Made by a program: the position numbers and the translations under genes
Source: Streptomyces griseochromogenes
Lineage (GTDB): Bacteria > Actinomycetota > Actinomycetes > Streptomycetales > Streptomycetaceae
DNA length: 64,000 nucleotides
Direction of reading: 5' to 3'
Assembly: GCF_001542625.1 (NCBI RefSeq)
Contig: NZ_CP016279.1
Location: forward strand, 10,230,001-10,294,000
In this document: piece after piece, positions 11,683 through 19,557 of the stretch
Position numbering within the stretch: the stretch's first letter is position 1
How the letters are laid out: every line of letters begins with the position of its first letter
Notes under the pieces: generated by a model
The model's input: the letters and a program-made list of their open reading frames with translations, nothing else
Database searches by the model: none
Told to the model about the DNA's origin: nothing

Positions 11683-12366
11683 ATGCTCAGGTTCATGCCC
11701 GTAGGTGACTCCATGACGATCGGGAGTACGGGCGAACACACGTGGCGTTACCGGCTGTGGCGGCATCTGTGCGAGGCGTACGACGGCCCGTTCACGTTCG
11801 TCGGCCCGCGCGAGGAGCTGTACGACAAGCACGCCGAGGCGCCCACGTCGTACGCCTACGCCGAGCCGGACTTCCCCCGCTCGCACCTGGCAGGCTGGGG
11901 CGAGGGATGGCTGCACATGGCTCCGCTGATCGGCGAGGCGATACGGGAACACCGGCCCGGCGTCCTGCTCGTCTCCCTCGGCCTGATCGACCTGGGCTTC
12001 TACACGAACGCCGAGCAGACGGCGGAGAATGTACGGGCCTTCGTCGCGGCCGCCCGGGAAGCATCGCCGCGCATCCGCATGGTCCTGCTCCCGGTGATCC
12101 CGAACATCCGCGCCCACGCTGACGCGCCCTTCGCCGAGCAGGTGGACCGGTTCAACGTCCTGCTCGCCAAGGCCGTGGCCGACCTGGACGAGCCCCGCTC
12201 GCCGATCCTGCTGGCGTCGCCGCCCGAGTCGTACGACATCCACGCCGACACCTACGACGGCACGCATCCCAACGCGAGCGGGGAGCACCGGATCGCGGGG
12301 GCGTTCGCGGGGGCGATGTACGAGGCGTGGGGGGTCGGACAGGCGTACATGGCTGGAACGGACTGA
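11683..12366 (+). CDS. SGNH/GDSL-type hydrolase
   Basis: 227 residues from ATG at 11683 (MLRFMPVGDSMTIGS); a GTG at 11662 is an alternative start. Block I is GDSMTIG with the nucleophilic Ser10, and block V is YDGTHPNASG near 190 with the Asp-x-x-His pair, so the catalytic residues are present. There is no signal peptide, so it should be cytoplasmic. SGNH enzymes deacylate esters of lipids, sugars or peptidoglycan; nothing here narrows the substrate. It is divergent from the propeller gene. Confidence 0.82.
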   Translation: MLRFMPVGDSMTIGSTGEHTWRYRLWRHLCEAYDGPFTFVGPREELYDKHAEAPTSYAYAEPDFPRSHLAGWGEGWLHMAPLIGEAIREHRPGVLLVSLGLIDLGFYTNAEQTAENVRAFVAAAREASPRIRMVLLPVIPNIRAHADAPFAEQVDRFNVLLAKAVADLDEPRSPILLASPPESYDIHADTYDGTHPNASGEHRIAGAFAGAMYEAWGVGQAYMAGTD

Positions 12367-12454
12367 CCTGATTCCGGCGCCTCCCCGTCACTGTACGTAT
12401 CGTTGTACTGCGCGGCTGCACTCGTGCGTGGGGCAGCCGGGGAGGAGCGCCACG

Positions 12455-13048
12455 ATGACCGTCCTTGAAGACAGGATCGAGATGGCCGACGCCGACGCCG
12501 ACACCAAGGGCTTGGACGAGTGGTTCGAGCGCCTTGAGCGGATGCCCGTCCCCGAAGGATTCCGGGTCGAGATCGTCGGGGGCAACGTTTTTATGACGCC
12601 GCAGCGCGACACGCATTGGATGGTCATCCGCGAGTTCCTCTGGGCCGTCGAGGACAGGTTCGGGAGGAGTGTCAGGGTGTTCTCGGATGTCCGCATCGAC
12701 TTCCCGGGCTACCAGAACGGCTTCTGCCCGGACATCGCCATGCTCAAGGACTCGGCGAAGAAAGACGACAAGGGCCACTGGCGGTACCAGGACGTCGAGT
12801 TCGTCGCAGAGGTCATCTCCCAGGGAACGGCCCAGAACGACTACGGCCCGAAGAAGATCGCCTACGCCGAGGCCGAGGTCCCCGTCTATGTCATCGCCGA
12901 TCCCTACCAGGGCCGCTGCTACGTCTACACCGACCCCAAGGACGGCGACTACGAGAACAGGACGCCGGTGGATTTCGGCACCGACATCGACCTGACCGGC
13001 ACCGTGGTCGACCTCGTCCTCGAAACCGACGACTTCCCCCGCGACTGA
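12455..13048 (+). CDS. Uma2-family putative restriction-like nuclease
   Basis: 197 residues from ATG with GGAGGA upstream. The Uma2 (DUF820) fold is a PD-(D/E)xK nuclease-like domain. The pattern is visible as PDIAML with its Asp, VEFVAEVIS with Glu, then KKIAYAEAEVPVYVIADP. Uma2 proteins are multicopy in Streptomyces and their role is unsettled. A second member lies at 58.8 kb. Base composition does not differ from the neighbours. Confidence 0.85.
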   Translation: MTVLEDRIEMADADADTKGLDEWFERLERMPVPEGFRVEIVGGNVFMTPQRDTHWMVIREFLWAVEDRFGRSVRVFSDVRIDFPGYQNGFCPDIAMLKDSAKKDDKGHWRYQDVEFVAEVISQGTAQNDYGPKKIAYAEAEVPVYVIADPYQGRCYVYTDPKDGDYENRTPVDFGTDIDLTGTVVDLVLETDDFPRD

Positions 13049-13091
13049 GTTGCTTGCCTAGAGCCCACTCCAAGCCGTTGGCTAATGGACC

Positions 13092-14084
13092 ATGAAGTAC
13101 ACACAGCTAGGACGCACGGGACTCAAGGTCAGCCGACTCGTCCTCGGCACCATGAACTTCGGCCCGCAGACCGACGAAGCCGGCAGTCACGCGATCATGG
13201 ACGCGGCGCTGGACGCGGGCATCAACTTCTTCGACACCGCGAACGTGTACGGGTGGGGTGAGAACAAGGGGCGGACCGAGTCCATCATCGGGAACTGGTT
13301 CGCCAAGGGCGGCGACCGGCGCGACAAGGTCGTCCTCGCCACCAAGATGTACGGCAACATGGCCGGCGACGGCGAGCCCTGGCCCAACCACGACAAGCTC
13401 TCCGCGCTCAACATCCGACGGGCCGTGGACGCCAGCCTCAAGCGGCTGCAGACCGACCACATCGACCTGTACCAGTTCCACCACATCGACCGGAACACTC
13501 CCTTCGAGGAGATCTGGCAGGCGATCGACGTACTGATCCAGCAGGGCAAGATCCTCTACGTCGGCTCCTCCAACTTCCCGGGCTACAAGATCGCCCAGGC
13601 CAACGAGATCGCCGCCCGCCGAGGCGGCACCATCGGGCTCGTCAGCGAGCAGTGCCTGTACAACCTGGCCGAGCGCCGTGCCGAGATGGAGGTCATCCCG
13701 GCCGCGCAGGACTACGGCCTCGGGGTCATCGCATGGTCGCCGCTGAACGGCGGCCTGCTCGGCGGCGTGATCAAGAAGGAGGTGCAGGGCGTGCGCCGCG
13801 CCTCCGGCCGGGCCGCCGACGCCCTCGCCGATCCCGCCTCCCGCGCGCAGATCCAGGCGTACGAGGACCTGCTCGACAAGCACGGCGTGGAGCCCGGCGA
13901 GGCCGCCCTGGCCTGGCTGCTCACCCGCCCCGGCGTGACCGGCCCGATCGTCGGCCCGCGCACGGCAGAGCAGCTGGAGTCCGCGCTGCGGGCGGTCGAG
14001 CTGCGGCTGAGCGAGGAGCTGCTGTCCGGGCTGGACGAGATCTTCCCGGGTCCGGGCCCGTCCCCGGAGGCCTTCGCCTGGTAG
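13092..14084 (+). CDS. aldo/keto reductase
   Basis: 330 residues. The AKR barrel is clear: LGRTGLKVSRLVLGTMNFG at the N-terminus, FFDTANVYG with catalytic Asp and Tyr, VLATKM with Lys, and YQFHHIDRNTPFEE with His. The NADPH phosphate region is GPIVGPRTAEQLE. It belongs to the YajO/oxidoreductase branch and reduces carbonyls with NADPH. The physiological substrate is unknown. A Streptomyces repeat element follows directly downstream. Confidence 0.92.
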   Translation: MKYTQLGRTGLKVSRLVLGTMNFGPQTDEAGSHAIMDAALDAGINFFDTANVYGWGENKGRTESIIGNWFAKGGDRRDKVVLATKMYGNMAGDGEPWPNHDKLSALNIRRAVDASLKRLQTDHIDLYQFHHIDRNTPFEEIWQAIDVLIQQGKILYVGSSNFPGYKIAQANEIAARRGGTIGLVSEQCLYNLAERRAEMEVIPAAQDYGLGVIAWSPLNGGLLGGVIKKEVQGVRRASGRAADALADPASRAQIQAYEDLLDKHGVEPGEAALAWLLTRPGVTGPIVGPRTAEQLESALRAVELRLSEELLSGLDEIFPGPGPSPEAFAW

Positions 14085-14092
14085 CGCCACGA

Positions 14093-14163
14093 CAGGGGCG
14101 ACGGGGCCGCATTCGATGTGCGGCCCCGCCGCGTGGGCGCGACCGGCCAGGAACGGCTCGCGG
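14093..14163 (+). repeat. intergenic palindromic repeat, copy 1
   Basis: About 70 bp containing CAGGGGCGACGGGGC, TTCGATGTGCGGC and GCCGCGTGGGCGCGACC. It matches the elements at 62446-62518 and, inverted, 49077-49147. The inner GCGGCCCC-GCCGC part can fold into a hairpin. It follows the aldo/keto reductase stop by 8 bp. Confidence 0.75.
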
Positions 14164-14203
14164 CCGACGTACGAGGCCACAGTTCCCCAGCCCGGCCGGG
14201 GAA

Positions 14204-14290
14204 CTACCTGAGCGCCGCCGACACGGCAACCACCACGAACATCAGCACAAGCACACCGGCCATGATCCGGTTCCGGGTTTTCGGGTCCAC
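14204..14290 (-). CDS. 28-residue putative membrane microprotein
   Basis: GTG start, translation MDPKTRNRIMAGVLVLMFV, then VVAVSAALR and a stop. A basic, polar N-terminus is followed by one hydrophobic helix of about 18 residues, as in small single-pass membrane proteins with the N-terminus inside. No strong ribosome binding site is visible. It sits just upstream of the RNA phosphodiesterase stop, on the same strand. The composition is clearly protein-like, but the gene is too short for certainty. Confidence 0.5.
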   Translation of the reverse strand: MDPKTRNRIMAGVLVLMFVVVAVSAALR

Positions 14291-14300
14291 GTACCCGAGC

Positions 14301-14873
14301 CTAACCGGCCCCGCCGAGCGCCCAGCGGGCGACCGTCTCGTACCGGGGCTGCTCGCCGGGCACCCCGGATCTGGGCAGGTTGCTGCGCACCAGGGCGAGG
14401 TCGCCCACCGTCCAGGTGCGGCTCACGAAGGTTTTCAGGGCCTCGACGTACGGCCGTACGTTCACCGAGTCCCGGGCGCGTGCCACCGTCAGATGGGCCA
14501 GATAGCGACGGTGCTCCCCCATCGGCACACCGGACTTCACCGCCGCCGCCTCCGTACGATCGGCCAGCAGCCGCATGGCCGGCAGGTCCCCGTCGGCGCC
14601 CACCCACAGCACTTGCCCGTGCCCGAACTGCCCGCCGCCCCGCAGGGCCAGCGGGAAGGGGGACGTACGGTGGGCCGCGCGGCCCAGGCGGGTCGACAGG
14701 TCCGGCACGACGGCATCGTCGACCTCGCCGTAGAAGGCCAGCGTGAAGTGCCAGCCGGGGCGGTTGGTCCAGCGCAGGTTCTCCGCGCCGGGCAGCCTCT
14801 TCAGCTTCGCGACCTCGGCGGCCAGCTCATGGACGACATCCTCCGGGGGCAGCACGGCGGCGAAGAGTCTCAT
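14301..14873 (-). CDS. thpR: RNA 2',3'-cyclic phosphodiesterase (LigT/ThpR family)
   Basis: 190 residues from ATG at 14873 (MRLFAAVLPPEDVV). The two HxTx motifs of the 2H phosphoesterase family are HFTLAF near residue 45 and HLTVAR near 130. The enzyme opens 2',3'-cyclic phosphates on RNA ends and can join tRNA halves in vitro. The size is typical. It is divergent from the GNAT gene, with 39 bp between starts. The 28-residue membrane peptide gene follows it. Confidence 0.9.
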   Translation of the reverse strand: MRLFAAVLPPEDVVHELAAEVAKLKRLPGAENLRWTNRPGWHFTLAFYGEVDDAVVPDLSTRLGRAAHRTSPFPLALRGGGQFGHGQVLWVGADGDLPAMRLLADRTEAAAVKSGVPMGEHRRYLAHLTVARARDSVNVRPYVEALKTFVSRTWTVGDLALVRSNLPRSGVPGEQPRYETVARWALGGAG

Positions 14874-14912
14874 GCCTTCACCTTGGCAGACACCGGTCGG
14901 CATGATGGGCCC

Positions 14913-15437
14913 ATGACGATCAACATCCGAAAGGCCGGCCCGGACGACATCCCCGTGATACTCGGCATGTTCGACAGCGCCGTTCAGTGGCTGGTCTCGC
15001 AGGGGCGCACCCGGCAGTGGGGCACCACGCCCTGGTCGGAGAACCCCAGGGCGGTGGCCATGATCACCCGGTACGTCACCGAGGGCAGCCCGTACATCGC
15101 CGAGTACGACGGTGTCCCGGCCGCCACGCTCACCCTCACCGACGCGCCCGGTGAGTATCTGGAACCCGCCGACGAGCCCGAGCGGTTCATCCACATCCTC
15201 GCCTCGGACCGCCGCTTCAAGGGCCTCGGCACCGGTGCCGCCCTGCTCGCCCACGCGGTCGAGGAGACCCGGAAGGCCGGGATCTCGCTCCTGCGCGTCG
15301 ACTGCTACGCGGGCGACGACGGCAAGCTGGTCGCCTTCTACGAGAACAACGGCTTCATCCCGGCCGAGTCCTTCACCGTCGCCGTGCCCGGCGACGACAC
15401 ATGGCCGGGGCAGGTGCTGGCCCGGAGGGTCCGGTAG
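14913..15437 (+). CDS. GNAT-family N-acetyltransferase
   Basis: 174 residues from ATG (MTINIRKAGPDDIPVIL). The acetyl-CoA loop is RRFKGLGTGAALLAHAVE, an R/Q-x-x-G-x-G/A variant, and the C-terminal YENNGFIPAESF strand is typical of GNAT enzymes. The conserved HILASDRR strand precedes it. The substrate cannot be predicted. It shares a short divergent promoter region with the RNA phosphodiesterase and converges on the MFS gene. Confidence 0.87.
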   Translation: MTINIRKAGPDDIPVILGMFDSAVQWLVSQGRTRQWGTTPWSENPRAVAMITRYVTEGSPYIAEYDGVPAATLTLTDAPGEYLEPADEPERFIHILASDRRFKGLGTGAALLAHAVEETRKAGISLLRVDCYAGDDGKLVAFYENNGFIPAESFTVAVPGDDTWPGQVLARRVR

Positions 15438-15462
15438 CAGACCCCCCGGGGGCGGGGACGGC

Positions 15463-16806
15463 TCAGGCCGCCGTGGCCAGCCGCTCCCGGTCCCGCGGGA
15501 CGAACCGCACCCGCGGGTGGCCGCGGTGCCAGCCCACCGACAGGCGCAGCCCGCCGACGCGGACCAGGACCAGGCCGATGGTGGCGGCCGCGGCGACGGA
15601 GACGATGCCGCCGAGGGCGAAGCCGACCCGGGGGCCGTAGGTGTCGGTGATCCAGCCGACGACCGGGGCACCGAGCGGCGTACCGCCCATGAAGACCATC
15701 ATGAACAGGGCCATGACCCGGCCGCGCATGGCCGGATCGGTGGCCATCTGCACGGCGGTGTTCGCGGTGACGTTGACCGTCAGGCCGAAGATCCCGATGG
15801 GGACCATGAGCAGCGCGAACAGCCAGTACGACGGCGCGAGCGCGGCCACGATCTCCAGCGTGCCGAAGGCCATCGCCGCGGCGGTCAGGATGCGCAGACG
15901 GGCCGTGCCGCGTCTGGCGGCCAGCAGGGCGCCGCACAGGGAGCCGGCGGCGATCAGCGTGTTGAACAGGCTGTAGCCGCCCGCACCGGCGTGGAAGACG
16001 TCGTCGGCGTAGGCCGACAGCCACACCGGGAAGTTGAAGCCGAACGTGCCGATGAATCCGACGAGGACGATCGGCCAGATCAGCTCCGGGCGGCCGGCGA
16101 CATAGCGCAGGCCCTCGCGCAGCTGGCCCTTGCCACGCGGGGCTCGCTCGACCACGTGCAGCTCACGGGCGCGCATCAGCAGCAGGCCGGCGATGGGGGC
16201 GACGAAGGACAGGCCGTTGAAGAGGAACGCCCAGCCGGTGCCCACGCCCGTGATCAGGACGCCTGCGACGGCGGGGCCGACCAGGCGGGCGGACTGGAAG
16301 TTCGCCGAGTTCAGGCTGACCGCGTTCTGCAGCTGCTTCGGGCCGACCATCTCGGAGACGAAGGACTGCCGGGCCGGGTTGTCGACCACCGTGGCGAGGC
16401 CGACGGCGAGGGCGGCGACGTAGACGTGCCAGACCCGGACGTCCCCGGAGAGGGTCAGGAAGGCGAGCGCCAGGCCCGTGACGGCCATGGACGCCTGGGT
16501 GACCAGCAGCGTGGGGCGCTTGGGCAGCCGGTCGACGAGGACGCCGCCGTAGAGGCCGAGCAGCAGCATCGGCAGAAACTGCAGGGCCGTCGTGATGCCG
16601 ACGGCCGCGGAGGAGCCGGTGAGGCTGAGTACGAGCCAGTCCTGGGCGATGCGCTGCATCCAGGTGCCGGTGTTGGAGACGACCTGGCCGATGAAGAAGA
16701 GGCGGTAGTTCCTGATCTTCAGCGAGCTGAACATCGAGGACTTGCGGGAGGTGGGGGTAGTAGGTATCGGTGCGGGGGCGGAAGGTGCTCCGGGTCCCGT
16801 ACTCAA
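15463..16806 (-). CDS. MFS transporter (drug efflux type)
   Basis: 447 residues from a TTG start at 16806, chosen because AAGGAGG lies seven bases upstream. After SSLKIRNYRLFFIGQVVSN, twelve hydrophobic segments follow, with the loop LVDRLPKRP between helices 2 and 3 (a form of the MFS loop motif). NPARQSFVSEMV is typical of the MFS_3/enterobactin-exporter-like group. It is the second gene after the marR-type regulator, 26 bp away, so it is probably an efflux pump under that regulator. Confidence 0.9.
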   Translation of the reverse strand: MSTGPGAPSAPAPIPTTPTSRKSSMFSSLKIRNYRLFFIGQVVSNTGTWMQRIAQDWLVLSLTGSSAAVGITTALQFLPMLLLGLYGGVLVDRLPKRPTLLVTQASMAVTGLALAFLTLSGDVRVWHVYVAALAVGLATVVDNPARQSFVSEMVGPKQLQNAVSLNSANFQSARLVGPAVAGVLITGVGTGWAFLFNGLSFVAPIAGLLLMRARELHVVERAPRGKGQLREGLRYVAGRPELIWPIVLVGFIGTFGFNFPVWLSAYADDVFHAGAGGYSLFNTLIAAGSLCGALLAARRGTARLRILTAAAMAFGTLEIVAALAPSYWLFALLMVPIGIFGLTVNVTANTAVQMATDPAMRGRVMALFMMVFMGGTPLGAPVVGWITDTYGPRVGFALGGIVSVAAAATIGLVLVRVGGLRLSVGWHRGHPRVRFVPRDRERLATAA

Positions 16807-16832
16807 AAGGTTCGCCTCCTTGGCGACGGTTT

Positions 16833-17270
16833 CTACAGGTGCGCGAGCTTCTCCAGCACGGGGGCGGCGGCGCGCAGTTTGGCCCACTCGTCCTCGTCGA
16901 GGCCCTCGACCAGGCCGGCCAGGAACGCGTTGCGCTTGCGGCGGCTCTCCTCGAGCATCGCCTCGGCCTCTTCGGTCCTGCTGACGACCTTCTGGCGCCG
17001 GTCCTCGGGGTGCGGCTCCAGACGGACCAGGCCCTTGGCTTCGAGCAGCGCCACGATGCGGGTCATCGACGGCGGCTGGACGTGCTCCTTGCGGGCCAGC
17101 TCACCCGGGGTGGCCTGGCCGCAGCGGGAGAGGGTGCCGAGCACCGACATCTCGGTCGGGCTCAGCGACTCGTCGACCCGCTGGTGCTTGAGTCGGCGGG
17201 ACAGCCGCATCACGGAGGAGCGGAGGGCGTTCACGGCGGCAGCGTCGTCGCCATGGGTAAGGTCCGGCAT
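16833..17270 (-). CDS. MarR-family transcriptional regulator
   Basis: 145 residues. The winged-helix region is LSPTEMSVLGTLSRCG through QPPSMTRIVALLEAKGLVRLEPHPEDRRQKVV, with the wing signature DRRQ. The C-terminal helices would form the dimer interface. MarR proteins usually repress themselves and an adjacent exporter. Here the MFS gene follows on the same strand, and a 26-bp imperfect palindrome lies just upstream of the start codon. The ligand is unknown. Confidence 0.92.
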   Translation of the reverse strand: MPDLTHGDDAAAVNALRSSVMRLSRRLKHQRVDESLSPTEMSVLGTLSRCGQATPGELARKEHVQPPSMTRIVALLEAKGLVRLEPHPEDRRQKVVSRTEEAEAMLEESRRKRNAFLAGLVEGLDEDEWAKLRAAAPVLEKLAHL

Positions 17271-17275
17271 GTTCT

Positions 17276-17301
17276 TTAGAGTAACTCATTACCCTCTCTA
17301 A
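17276..17301. promoter_or_regulatory. imperfect palindrome at the marR start, putative operator
   Basis: Outer arms TTAGAG and CTCTAA enclose inner GTAA/TTAC-like arms, in 26 bp with the near edge six bases from the MarR start codon. The position and symmetry fit self-repression by the MarR protein of the marR-MFS operon. Confidence 0.6.
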
Positions 17302-17354
17302 GGACCACCGGAAATGCGCCTACAGGCCCGTGACCCTGGCCACGGGACCCAGAT

Positions 17355-17372
17355 ATCACTCATATGGGTGAT
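17355..17372. promoter_or_regulatory. near-perfect 18-bp palindrome upstream of the RHH gene
   Basis: ATCACTCATATGGGTGAT is symmetric except for one pair, centred on CATATG. It lies about 48 bp upstream of the ribbon-helix-helix gene and 75-100 bp from the marR start. It may be an operator for the RHH protein or for the divergent regulator. Confidence 0.4.
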
Positions 17373-17419
17373 CCACACGTGGAACGTGACGCATCGGCCA
17401 GATAAGTACAGCGACCCTC

Positions 17420-17608
17420 GTGTCCATGGGGACCAGCGTGCTCAGCCTGCGCATGGACGGGGAGCTGCTCGAAAGGCTCCGCCGTCACGCGGCGAAAAGA
17501 GGAATGAGCGTGCAGGACTATGTGGTCCGCACGCTCATTCGGGACGACTTCGACCAGCGATTCCAGACCGCCGTCGAGGAGACGGAGAAGTTCTACGGGG
17601 TCACCTGA
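17420..17608 (+). CDS. ribbon-helix-helix (CopG/Arc-like) DNA-binding protein
   Basis: 62 residues from GTG; an ATG two codons later (MGTSVLSLRMDGELL) is equally likely. VLSLRMDGELLERLRRHAAKRGMSVQDYVVRTLIRDDF reads as a beta strand and two helices of the RHH fold, the size of a plasmid-type antitoxin regulator. No toxin gene is next to it: the next gene on that side is a permease on the opposite strand, 4 bp away. It may therefore act as a stand-alone small regulator. Confidence 0.8.
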   Translation: MSMGTSVLSLRMDGELLERLRRHAAKRGMSVQDYVVRTLIRDDFDQRFQTAVEETEKFYGVT

Positions 17609-17612
17609 GGCC

Positions 17613-19064
17613 TCAGGTGAGTCCCAGGGCCGGCATCAGGTAGTAGAAGAGGAAGACCGCCGAGACGACGTACATCGGGACCGGGATCTCACGGCCCCGC
17701 CCCGCGGCCAGGCGCAGCACCACGAAGGTGATGAAGCCCATGCCGATGCCGTTCGTGATCGAGTACGTGAACGGCATCATCAGCATGGTCACGAAGGCGG
17801 GGATCGCGATGGTGTAGTCCGCCCAGTCGATCTCCTTGACGGAGTTCGACAGGATCAGGAAGCCCACCGTGATCAGAGCCGGCGTGGCCGCCTGGGACGG
17901 GACCATGGTGGCGACCGGCGTGAGGAAGAGGGCCACCGCGAAGAGGGCGCCCGTGACGACGTTCGCGAAACCCGTGCGCGCGCCCTCGCCGACACCCGCC
18001 GTGGACTCCACGAACGCGGTGGTGGCCGAGGAGGAGCTGGCGCCGCCCGCCGCGACCGCGAGGCCGTCGACGAACAGGACCTTGTTGATGCCCGGCATAT
18101 AGCCCTGGGCGTCGGTCAGCTTGGCCTCGTCGCTGACGCCCATGATCGTGCCCATCGCGTCGAAGAAGCACGACAGAAGGACGGTGAAGACGAAGAGGAT
18201 CCCCGTCAGGATGCCGACCTTGGAGAAGCCGCCGAACAGGCTGACCTGGCCGATCAGGCCGAAGTCGGGGGTGGCGACCGGGTTGCCCGGCCACTTCGGG
18301 ACGGTCAGGCCCCAGGTGGAGACGGTGGCCACCGAGTTGATGATCAGCGCAAGGACCGTCATCCCGACGATGGAGATCAGGATCGCTCCCGACACCTTGC
18401 GCACGATCAGCGCGAAGGTGAGCAGCGCGCCCAGGATGAAGATCAGCACCGGCCAGCCGTCGAGGTGGCCGGTGGCGCCGAGCTGCAGCGGGACGGTCGT
18501 CTGGGCGGCGTCCGGGATACGGGTGACGAAGCCGGAGTCGACCAGGCCGATCAGCATGATGAACAGGCCGATACCGATGGAGATGGCCTTGCGCAGGCCG
18601 AACGGCACCGCGTTCATCACGCGCTCGCGCAGACCCGTGGCGACCAGCAGCATGACCACGAAACCGGCCAGCACGACCATGCCCATGGCGTCGGGCCAGG
18701 ACATGCGGGGCGCGAGCTGGAGCGCGACGACCGAGTTCACGCCGAGACCGGCGGCGAGCGCGATCGGCACATTGCCGATGACACCCATCAGGAGCGTGGC
18801 GAACGCCGCCGTCAGGGCGGTCGCCGTGACCAGCTGGCCGTTGTCCAGATGGTGCCCGTACATGTCCTTCGCGCTGCCGAGGATGATCGGGTTCAGCACG
18901 ATGATGTACGCCATCGCGAAGAAGGTGGCGAAACCGCCACGGATCTCGCGGGCCAGGCTGCTGCCGCGCTCGGAGATCTTGAAGTAGCGGTCGAGGGCGC
19001 CGTAGGCGGGCTCGCCACCCGGCTGTTCGGGGGCGGGGACCTTGGCGGGTGCCGGGGTGGACAT
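17613..19064 (-). CDS. NCS2-family purine-type permease
   Basis: 483 residues from ATG at 19064 (MSTPAPAKVPAPEQPGGE), preferred over ATG at 19079 because GAGG precedes it by six bases. FKISERGSSLAREIRGGFATFFAMAYII at the N-terminus and GLRKAISIGIGLFIMLIGLVDSG are signatures of the AzgA/GhxP branch, which carries hypoxanthine, guanine or adenine. About 12-14 membrane segments are present. It is divergent from the DUF2530 gene with 151 bp between them. Confidence 0.9.
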   Translation of the reverse strand: MSTPAPAKVPAPEQPGGEPAYGALDRYFKISERGSSLAREIRGGFATFFAMAYIIVLNPIILGSAKDMYGHHLDNGQLVTATALTAAFATLLMGVIGNVPIALAAGLGVNSVVALQLAPRMSWPDAMGMVVLAGFVVMLLVATGLRERVMNAVPFGLRKAISIGIGLFIMLIGLVDSGFVTRIPDAAQTTVPLQLGATGHLDGWPVLIFILGALLTFALIVRKVSGAILISIVGMTVLALIINSVATVSTWGLTVPKWPGNPVATPDFGLIGQVSLFGGFSKVGILTGILFVFTVLLSCFFDAMGTIMGVSDEAKLTDAQGYMPGINKVLFVDGLAVAAGGASSSSATTAFVESTAGVGEGARTGFANVVTGALFAVALFLTPVATMVPSQAATPALITVGFLILSNSVKEIDWADYTIAIPAFVTMLMMPFTYSITNGIGMGFITFVVLRLAAGRGREIPVPMYVVSAVFLFYYLMPALGLT

Positions 19065-19215
19065 GCGGGACCTCATCACCGACAGGGTTCCCCCGAGCCC
19101 TGTTGGAGTTTCATACGATCAGAAGTGGCCGAAGACAAACGGTTTCAGTATGAACGTATGAGTGTTAGATCGCTATCTCCGCGCGTAGATATGTCAGACC
19201 CTTAAGCTGTGCCCC

Positions 19216-19476
19216 ATGGCTAAGTGGACCCCCAAGCACGACGCGCCGGAGCCTCTGGAAGGCCCCGTGGTCGCCACCATCACCGGCGGCACGGTCGTGT
19301 GGTTCGTCCTCTTCCTGGTCCAGCTCCCCTTCTACGGCTGGTTCGCCGACCACGACCACACCTGGTGGCTGTGGACCTGCCTGGCCGGAGGCGGGCTGGG
19401 GCTCATCGGTGTCTGGTACGTCCGCAGGCGGGACGCGGCGATCAAGCGGGCCGCTTCGCTGGAGTCGGCGGAATAG
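19216..19476 (+). CDS. DUF2530 membrane protein
   Basis: 86 residues (MAKWTPKHDAPEPLEGP). Two hydrophobic helices (about 20-42 and 52-70) flank WFADHDHTWWLW, and VWYVRRRDAAIKRA follows. This matches the actinobacterial DUF2530 family, which is often beside NCS2 permeases. The role is unknown. A hairpin follows the stop, before the P-type ATPase gene. Confidence 0.82.
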   Translation: MAKWTPKHDAPEPLEGPVVATITGGTVVWFVLFLVQLPFYGWFADHDHTWWLWTCLAGGGLGLIGVWYVRRRDAAIKRAASLESAE

Positions 19477-19494
19477 CTCCGTCGACCGACGGGA

Positions 19495-19518
19495 CGACCG
19501 GGGGCTCCGCCCCGGTCG
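19495..19518 (+). terminator. hairpin after the DUF2530 gene
   Basis: CGACCGGGG and CCCCGGTCG form a 9-bp stem about 19 bp after the stop. It has no U tract, but the position suits a terminator between DUF2530 and the ATPase gene. Confidence 0.5.
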
Positions 19519-19557
19519 GGTGGGCGGGCGGGCGAGTCCGCACGTACCGTCGAATCC

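Noticed and set aside
17420..17608. Toxin-antitoxin pair for the RHH protein
   Set aside because: No small toxin-like gene lies on either side; the neighbours are a MarR regulator and a permease.
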